Assembly: GCA_905200565.1 (NCBI GenBank)
Contig: CAJKKX010000030.1
Span: 1-11,055 of the forward strand
Source: an uncultured Lachnospiraceae bacterium
Lineage (GTDB): Bacteria > Bacillota_A > Clostridia > Lachnospirales > Lachnospiraceae
DNA length: 11,055 nucleotides
Direction of reading: 5' to 3'
Every line of letters starts with the position of its first letter. Positions within the stretch are counted from its first letter, which is position 1. A program made the position numbers and the translations under genes. Under the pieces are notes generated by a model that saw only the letters and a program-made list of their open reading frames with translations, was not told the origin of the DNA and searched no databases. Below are positions 7,460 through 11,055 of this stretch, one piece after another.

Positions 7460-8185
7460 CGGCACGCCCTCCTTCCTTTTCCGCTTCCCGGCCAGCTTCA
7501 TGACCCGTTCCGAGTTCACGAATGCCGCCACATATTTTACCAGCTCCGCATCGATCTTTTCATCAAGCCTGCTGATCTTCCCTTTCCGCAGGGCATCCGC
7601 ATTCCTTAAAACCGTGCGGATATCCTCGTTTTTAAAGTCCCTTCCATCGTTTCCGAGCACCTGGAACAAGTGCATCTGGTAATCCTGAAAGGAGGCTTTC
7701 ATCTCCTCCGGAAGGTCTACCATCTCCCCCAGGCTTGTGGGGCCGTCCCACGGCTCCTCCCCGTAATAAATGACCGCTGTCAGTACCGGGCTTAACCGGT
7801 CTGTTCTGGCAAAGCCCGACAAATACTCGCTTCCCCTTAAATCTTTTTGTTTCCTGTGACGGGAAGCCGCTTCTTTTCTCTGTGCTTCGTACTGGAGGGC
7901 TTCGTATAGAAGCGTCCGCTCCGGCATGGCATAGAGAATCCTGTCCTGGTTCTCAATCCCAAGAACCGCCAGCTTTACCCCTTTCCAGCGCTTTACCTTA
8001 TCCCGGTACTTTGTCTGTCCCTCCAATCCCTCCTTTGTCTCTTCCGCCGCGGACACCTCCGGGGAGAGGGTCTCCAGCTCCTCCGGGGCAATCACGTTTT
8101 CTCCCCCAAAGAATACGGTGTTAAAGAAGTCGGCAAAGCGGTCGTTGTCCTCCCAGAAATCCTTTAATATCTGGTCTACCTGCAT
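7217..8185 (-). CDS. Rpn family PD-(D/E)XK nuclease / putative transposase
   Basis: This is a 322-residue protein of the Rpn (recombination-promoting nuclease, PD-(D/E)XK 'transposase') family in its Lachnospiraceae form, apparently full length. Diagnostic parts: RFADFFN at 16-22; YRDKVKRW at 60-67 (candidate catalytic Asp62); LGIENQ at 75-80 (Glu78 and Gln80, the E-x-Q pair); MPER-LLYEALQYEAQ; PVLTAVIYYGEEPWDGP at 133-149. The C-terminus is a helical region with a G-rich AEGRAEGKAE stretch at 260-269. Start: AAAAGGAG about 5 nt before the ATG, followed by the usual family opening. Rpn proteins are DNA endonucleases, and in E. coli some are antiphage toxins held in check by a small protein from an internal start. 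It stands alone with its own promoter and terminator. No transposon ends were seen, so it is not annotated as a mobile element. Confidence 0.9.
   Translation of the reverse strand: MQVDQILKDFWEDNDRFADFFNTVFFGGENVIAPEELETLSPEVSAAEETKEGLEGQTKYRDKVKRWKGVKLAVLGIENQDRILYAMPERTLLYEALQYEAQRKEAASRHRKQKDLRGSEYLSGFARTDRLSPVLTAVIYYGEEPWDGPTSLGEMVDLPEEMKASFQDYQMHLFQVLGNDGRDFKNEDIRTVLRNADALRKGKISRLDEKIDAELVKYVAAFVNSERVMKLAGKRKRKEGVPMCTALEELIKERENCGKAEGRAEGKAESVLELLEELGEVPKCVQERIMGERDLETLRRWHKEAAHAGSVREFLERMEKQG
7468..7474 (-). promoter_or_regulatory. Internal Shine-Dalgarno within the Rpn gene
   Basis: AAGGAGG on the minus strand, 8 nt before the ATG at 7457-7459. It is a full consensus site inside a coding region, read in the long frame as Lys-Glu-Gly, and is the main support for the internal start. 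Confidence 0.55.
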
Positions 8186-8368
8186 ATCTGCTCCTTTTCC
8201 TTTGTACGGGGCAGAGCACGCCGGATTCCGTTCTCTTTCTTAGAATCCTCTCCGCCCGCTTTTTTTCCTGAGTTTCCGCATCGAAAATTTCTAAGACCGG
8301 CACATATTGGCCGAAAGAGATAACATGGCGACTGCCATAAGAACGTGAATCATAGAAATAAAATGCTT
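8186..8368 (-). other. Long untranslated leader of the Rpn gene
   Basis: About 183 nt separate the predicted transcription start from the Rpn ATG. One frame is open across it (stop only at about 8364, running to 8121 inside the Rpn gene), but its first usable start is a GTG at 8301-8303 with no ribosome site. A 20-codon ORF (8291-8353) also has no Shine-Dalgarno. No known riboswitch was recognised. It may be a regulatory leader or the remnant of a gene. Confidence 0.4.
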
Positions 8369-8374
8369 AAAATC

Positions 8375-8403
8375 ATTATAGCATTTCTGTTTTGAAATGT
8401 CAC
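8375..8403 (-). promoter_or_regulatory. Strong sigma-A promoter of the Rpn gene
   Basis: Minus strand: -35 GTGACA (8398-8403), 17-bp spacer, -10 TATAAT (8375-8380), preceded by TGC. It is 5/6 and 6/6 to consensus with ideal spacing and an extended -10, the best promoter in the window. A strong promoter before a potentially toxic nuclease is notable. Confidence 0.82.
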
Positions 8404-8474
8404 GTACTTTCTGCTTTTTCATCGAATCTTTCTTTTTCTCTTCTCTTATTGTTTATATCTCCTTCTTGGATTTC

Positions 8475-8501
8475 AAAAAGGGGCGGCTTCCTGCACGCCC
8501 C
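8475..8501 (-). terminator. Terminator of the CobA-like/AEC permease unit
   Basis: Minus strand: GGGGCG (complement of 8496-8501) pairs with CGCCCC (complement of 8480-8485), with a possible extra GC/GC pair next to a bulge. T5 follows (complement of 8475-8479). It begins 8 bases after the permease stop codon at 8510-8512. Confidence 0.85.
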
Positions 8502-8509
8502 TGCATTTT

Positions 8510-9430
8510 TTAAAACCATCCCGCCAGCATGGACACCGCCGGCATCGTCACGACAGAAAGAAGCGTCGTCAGCGCCACGCCCCTGGAATCCAGTTCATAA
8601 TCGCCGCCGTATTGCTGCGCCAGCATAGCCGTCATACTTCCTACCGGCGTAGACAGCATGACCAGGCAGACGCCTAGCAGCATCTCATTTTTTACAAAGA
8701 TTCCAATCAGAAGAACTCCTGCCACCGGAAGAACCAGCAGTTTCAGCAGGGAAAAGAGAAGCAGCTTTCCATCTGCAAACAGCTCTTTCACATCCATATC
8801 CACCATAGACGCGCCGATCACCATCATACTTAAGGGCGCCGTCAGGCCGCTTAAAGAAGAAATCGTGGTTTCCACGAAATCCGGCGTCGGAATCTGAAAG
8901 GCTGCCACGGCAAGAGAAAGCAGACAGCTTATTACTCCTGCATTCACAATCTTCTTCCAGGAAACTCCCGTTTTCTCTCCTTTTGCTCCTCTCATTTCCT
9001 GAATCCCATAGGTGTAAAGCAAAAGATTATAAGGAATCAGAAACAGGGAGGCATAAAGAAGCGCGTCGCTGCCGTAGACCGCGCGTATGACAGGGAATCC
9101 CATAAACCCGATATTGGAAAAAATCATCATGACACGATAAGTGCCGGCGCTCTTTTTCTCCACATGAAAAAGCGGTATCACTGCCAGCGCCACGAGAATA
9201 AGCCCAAAAAACATCAGCACGGCAATTCCGAGGCACAGTCCCAGATCCCCAAAGCTGACCGGTTCCGTGCGGCTGATGCTTCCCGAAAGAATCAGTGCGG
9301 GATTTGCGACATGAACCACCAGCCAGGACAAAAACCGGGTGGTATCCGCACGCATGATTTCCTTTTTTCTCATAAAATATCCAATTAGCATCAAAAGAAA
9401 TAACACGATCATCTGCTGAAGTAATAACAT
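8510..9430 (-). CDS. AEC (auxin efflux carrier) family transporter
   Basis: This is a 306-residue integral membrane protein of the AEC family (COG0679), which in bacteria exports or takes up organic acids such as malate; the substrate cannot be told here. About ten membrane segments are visible, near 2-20, 33-52, 65-90, 98-119, 123-142, 160-180, 190-212, 225-248, 250-272 and 285-306. Family marks are VANPALI in segment 2, SNIGFMGFP in segment 4, MMVIGASM in segment 7 and STPVGSMTAMLAQQYGGD in segment 9. Length is normal. The ATG follows the stop of the upstream CobA-like gene after one base, with AAAGGA and AGGAG ribosome sites inside that gene's last codons. The two are thus one transcript and probably translationally coupled. 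A terminator follows the stop. Confidence 0.92.
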   Translation of the reverse strand: MLLLQQMIVLFLLMLIGYFMRKKEIMRADTTRFLSWLVVHVANPALILSGSISRTEPVSFGDLGLCLGIAVLMFFGLILVALAVIPLFHVEKKSAGTYRVMMIFSNIGFMGFPVIRAVYGSDALLYASLFLIPYNLLLYTYGIQEMRGAKGEKTGVSWKKIVNAGVISCLLSLAVAAFQIPTPDFVETTISSLSGLTAPLSMMVIGASMVDMDVKELFADGKLLLFSLLKLLVLPVAGVLLIGIFVKNEMLLGVCLVMLSTPVGSMTAMLAQQYGGDYELDSRGVALTTLLSVVTMPAVSMLAGWF

Positions 9431-9431
9431 T

Positions 9432-9923
9432 TTATCCTTTGCTCCTCGTCACCATCTCTGTCACTCTGTCGGCCATATCCCAGACTTCTTTTCCCTGATA
9501 TATGCCCGTAAGAATGATTTCTATTCCTCCCTCATTTGCCTGAAGCAGCGAGGCGATCTCCTCCTTTGTGACAATCCCGTATTCCAACAGCCCCAGAATC
9601 TCATCCAAAATCAGCACGTCACATCCTTCTGTCGCCAGCACCTTTCTCGCAAAATTCATACCATTTTGCAGATTCTGCCGTTCCTTCATCTGCTCTTCTT
9701 CTGTCAGGCATTCAAAAGATTTTTCAGATTTTTCAAACCGGAAAACCTTGATTTCCGGTTCCAGCCTCTTAATAAACCCGATTTCATCCATCTGCTTTTG
9801 TTTGAGAAACTGAATAATAATCACGGATTTCCCTTTGCTCGCCGCAGAAATCCCCTGTCCAATGGCCGCCGAGGTTTTTCCTTCTCCCTCGCCGCAGACG
9901 ATATGTACAAACCCTTTCTCCAT
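9432..9923 (-). CDS. CobA/BtuR/CobO-like P-loop ATPase (divergent corrinoid adenosyltransferase homologue)
   Basis: The product is 163 residues from the ATG at 9921-9923, chosen because AGGAGG lies just upstream. A longer frame opens at a TTG (9983) with no ribosome site. It resembles ATP:cob(I)alamin adenosyltransferases of the CobA/CobO/BtuR family, which load adenosyl onto cobalt in the cytoplasm. Visible parts: Walker A GEGEGKTSAA at 11-20, SVIIIQFLK at 33-41, Walker B-like DVLILDEI at 102-109, IILTG at 136-140 and ADRVTEM at 151-157. Unlike typical members it has GEGEGKT instead of G-GKGKTT, lacks the Arg after that helix and the Arg of the TGR motif, lacks the Trp/Phe loop after QFLK, and stops before the usual KHP/GIEY end. 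Corrinoid adenosylation is therefore not certain. Translation is probably coupled to the AEC permease. Confidence 0.78.
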   Translation of the reverse strand: MEKGFVHIVCGEGEGKTSAAIGQGISAASKGKSVIIIQFLKQKQMDEIGFIKRLEPEIKVFRFEKSEKSFECLTEEEQMKERQNLQNGMNFARKVLATEGCDVLILDEILGLLEYGIVTKEEIASLLQANEGGIEIILTGIYQGKEVWDMADRVTEMVTRSKG

Positions 9924-9927
9924 TTTT

Positions 9928-9933
9928 CCTCCT
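9928..9933 (-). promoter_or_regulatory. Ribosome binding site fixing the CobA-like start
   Basis: AGGAGG on the minus strand, 4 nt before the ATG at 9921-9923. The spacing is slightly short but the match is full. The longer alternative from the TTG at 9981-9983 has no such site, and its extra 20 residues precede the usual family start. Confidence 0.75.
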
Positions 9934-9943
9934 TCTGACGCGC

Positions 9944-10018
9944 CTGCCGCATCATCCTGGCAGATTCGGAAGTTTATTTCCAAACCTGCGCCCCGCTATG
10001 TATACTGCCCTCTGGCAG
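9944..10018 (-). promoter_or_regulatory. Twin identical-stem hairpins in the leader of the CobA-like gene
   Basis: Two hairpins use the same 5-bp stem. CTGCC/GGCAG arms lie at 10005-10009 and 10014-10018 (4-nt loop), and again at 9944-9948 and 9959-9963 (10-nt loop). Because all four arms are interchangeable, the leader could switch between alternative pairings. The second hairpin sits just upstream of the ribosome site. It does not match a cobalamin riboswitch. Confidence 0.3.
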
Positions 10019-10044
10019 CTATGCTTTCTATTCATAATTTACAT

Positions 10045-10073
10045 ATATTACTATAAACTTCCATAAAATGCAA
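10045..10073 (-). promoter_or_regulatory. Candidate promoter of the CobA-like/AEC unit
   Basis: Minus strand: -35 TTGCAT (10068-10073), 17-bp spacer, -10 TAATAT (10045-10050). The spacing is good but the hexamers are weak (3/6 and 4/6). It lies downstream of the terminator of the preceding gene, where a promoter is needed. Confidence 0.38.
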
Positions 10074-10105
10074 GTTTTGGCAGTTTTTTCCGGACGCATA
10101 ACGAC

Positions 10106-10137
10106 AAAAAATGACACCCCTGCCCGGAAGTGCCATT
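10106..10137 (-). terminator. Terminator of the double-OB SSB gene
   Basis: Minus strand: AATGGCAC (complement of 10130-10137) pairs with GTGTCATT (complement of 10110-10117), 8 bp with one G-U, followed by a T-run (complement of 10106-10111). It begins 10 bases after the TAG stop at 10148-10150. Confidence 0.75.
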
Positions 10138-10147
10138 CCTGTTCTGA

Positions 10148-10771
10148 CTAATTATACTCCAGCTTGCTCACGGATACCTCATATGCGGTACGCTTTTCTG
10201 TCACATCCCCTTCAAGCTTTTTCATATAGTCCCTGCTCTGAATTCTTCCCCAGACCTGTACATGCCCTCCTACTTCAAACGTGGAAGAAAATCTGGCGTT
10301 CCGCCCCCAGCAGATACAGGGAATATAGTCCGACTTCCCGTAAGGTCTGTTTACCGCCACAAGCATATCTGCGATCTCTCTTCCGAGAGGCGTCTTTCGG
10401 TAAACAGGCATTTTGCAGATATATCCATCCAGAAAGATCTGGTTCGTCTTTATTTTATCATTTTCTTCCTCTACAAAACTGATTTCCCTGGCAAACACGG
10501 AAAGCACCAGCCGGTTCTTCTTCTCCTCATGCCTGTTATAAGAACGGAACTGGCCGGAAATCTGTATGTATTCTCCCTGATAGTCCTGCGTGACGTCAAT
10601 CAGACGCTCCGATACCATCACCGGAATTCTGTCACAGGAATTGCTCAGCCGTTTTACAAGAATATCCACTACGTAGAATCCCTCCCCAAATACCTCATGA
10701 CTGAACACAAACTCCGAGTCAATCTGCCCCATAATGGAAACCTGGTTGTTTTCAATAACCTTATCTGTCAT
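10148..10771 (-). CDS. Double-OB-fold single-stranded DNA-binding protein
   Basis: This is a 207-residue protein of the SSB/PriB-like OB-fold group, as found in Lachnospiraceae under the name single-stranded DNA-binding protein. Two OB folds are apparent. One runs from about 9 to 102 (NNQVSIMGQI, FYVVDILVKRLS, DRIPVMVSE, GEYIQISGQFRSYN, RLVLSVFAREI). The second runs from about 110 to 205 (NQIFLDGYICKMPVYRKTPLGREIADMLVAVNR, SDYIPCICWGRNA, VGGHVQVWGRIQSRDY). The TPLGREIADMLVAVNR segment of the second half is the classic SSB signature. The protein ends SKLEYN, without the acidic DDIPF-type tip that ordinary SSBs use to recruit partners. The ATG has GGGAG about 10 nt upstream. A terminator follows; no clear promoter was found. 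It probably has an accessory role in replication or repair; whether it is the main SSB is unknown. Confidence 0.82.
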   Translation of the reverse strand: MTDKVIENNQVSIMGQIDSEFVFSHEVFGEGFYVVDILVKRLSNSCDRIPVMVSERLIDVTQDYQGEYIQISGQFRSYNRHEEKKNRLVLSVFAREISFVEEENDKIKTNQIFLDGYICKMPVYRKTPLGREIADMLVAVNRPYGKSDYIPCICWGRNARFSSTFEVGGHVQVWGRIQSRDYMKKLEGDVTEKRTAYEVSVSKLEYN

Positions 10772-10920
10772 TTTAAATGTTCTCCCTTCTTCTCCTCTGG
10801 CGAAATGACGCCTTTTTTGCGCACACTCGCTCTCTGTGCTTTTTTCTATAGTTCAATCTATGAAACAGGCTTTCTCCATAGAACAGGCCGGGGGCTATCT
10901 TTGCACTTTCTTAGCACAGA
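10772..10920 (-). promoter_or_regulatory. Structured upstream region of the SSB gene
   Basis: There is no gene in this stretch. On the minus strand TCTGTGCT (10913-10920) can pair with AGCACAGA (10833-10840). Nested inside, GTTCTATG (10877-10884) can pair with CATAG-ATT-GAAC (10852-10863) with a bulge. The ribosome site for the SSB gene follows. No convincing -35/-10 pair was found. It may be a folded mRNA leader or a small RNA, but no known RNA family was recognised. Confidence 0.3.
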
Positions 10921-10945
10921 CGGATGAAAAAAGTCCGGTAAGTCC

Positions 10946-10973
10946 TTGTATTCCCGAAAAAATGTGGTACACT
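10946..10973 (+). promoter_or_regulatory. Candidate plus-strand promoter for a gene beyond the right edge
   Basis: Plus strand: TTGTAT (10946-10951), 16-bp spacer, TACACT (10968-10973), with TGG as an extended -10. The predicted start near 10980 points out of the window, away from the SSB gene, so the two would be divergent. Confidence 0.45.
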
Positions 10974-11000
10974 GTTAAAGGCATTTATCAAATCCAAGAG

Positions 11001-11044
11001 TGCAAAAATCCAATCGTCGAAGACGATTTTCATGGATTTTTGCA
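11001..11044. repeat. Long interrupted inverted repeat at the right edge
   Basis: TGCAAAAATCC (11001-11011) and GGATTTTTGCA (11034-11044) are perfect 11-bp arms. They enclose AATCGTC (11012-11018) and GACGATT (11022-11028) around a GAA triloop, with only a 5-nt bulge on one side. Total stem is 18 bp. It lies in the leader of the predicted plus-strand transcript. There is no T-run on either strand inside the window, so it is not a simple terminator. Confidence 0.7.
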
Positions 11045-11055
11045 TCGAAACTGTG

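Noticed and set aside
7046..7682. Plus-strand frames of 187 and 208 codons over the Rpn gene
   Set aside because: They lie antisense to a well-supported nuclease gene, have low-complexity Phe/Ser/Leu content and no recognisable motif.
7217..8185. Insertion sequence around the Rpn gene
   Set aside because: No terminal inverted repeats or target duplications were seen. Rpn proteins carry a 'transposase' label by homology but act as nucleases.
8121..8303. 60-codon minus-strand frame overlapping the Rpn start
   Set aside because: GTG start without Shine-Dalgarno and 65 bases overlapping the Rpn gene in another frame. Kept only as a low-interest finding on the leader.
8291..8353. 20-codon hydrophobic minus-strand ORF in the Rpn leader
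   Set aside because: No ribosome binding site, and its composition alone is not evidence of a peptide toxin or leader peptide.
9924..10040. Cobalamin riboswitch before the CobA-like gene
   Set aside because: The leader is too short for one and lacks the B12 box and conserved core; only short CTGCC/GGCAG hairpins are present.

Overview
The window looks like chromosomal DNA of a gut-type Lachnospiraceae (Clostridia). This rests on protein style: FIVAR/LamG/discoidin surface proteins ending in a BspA-like repeat with a lysine-rich tail, a Lachnospiraceae-type Rpn/PD-(D/E)XK protein, a double-OB single-stranded DNA-binding protein, strong AGGAGG ribosome sites and sigma-A promoters, several with an extended -10 TGN. 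The species cannot be named from the sequence. All six convincing full-size genes lie on the minus strand, so transcription runs from right to left.

Left half (1-7130): two neighbouring genes for exported, non-enzymatic-looking binding proteins. The leftmost (1-1228) is cut by the window edge after 409 residues. The next (1444-6942) is complete at 1832 residues, with three discoidin-like and two concanavalin/LamG-like modules separated by six FIVAR-type helical spacers, then an Ig-like module and a C-terminal leucine-rich/lysine-rich segment. The N-terminal part of the first protein is a paralogue of residues about 1031-1407 of the second, so the pair arose by duplication or module exchange. 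Each gene has its own promoter (both TTGAAT, 17-bp spacer, extended -10), and a 16-bp-stem terminator separates them.

Middle (7156-8403): a free-standing Rpn-family nuclease gene with its own near-consensus promoter and a strong terminator. A consensus Shine-Dalgarno sequence sits 8 nt before an in-frame internal ATG near its 3' end, predicting an 80-residue C-terminal protein. That is the layout of the intragenic antitoxins described for E. coli Rpn antiphage toxins, and it is the best candidate here for an undescribed toxin/antitoxin-type defence system.

Right half (8475-10771): a two-gene unit of a divergent CobA/BtuR-like P-loop protein and an AEC-family permease separated by one base, closed by a terminator. 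Before it lies a terminator-bounded gene for a 207-residue double-OB single-stranded DNA-binding protein. The last 284 bases hold no gene but are rich in inverted repeats. They include a near-perfect 18-bp interrupted hairpin and a likely plus-strand promoter for a gene beyond the window.

No rRNA, tRNA, CRISPR array, insertion sequence or prophage gene was found. Plus-strand open frames inside the minus-strand genes were judged to be shadows.
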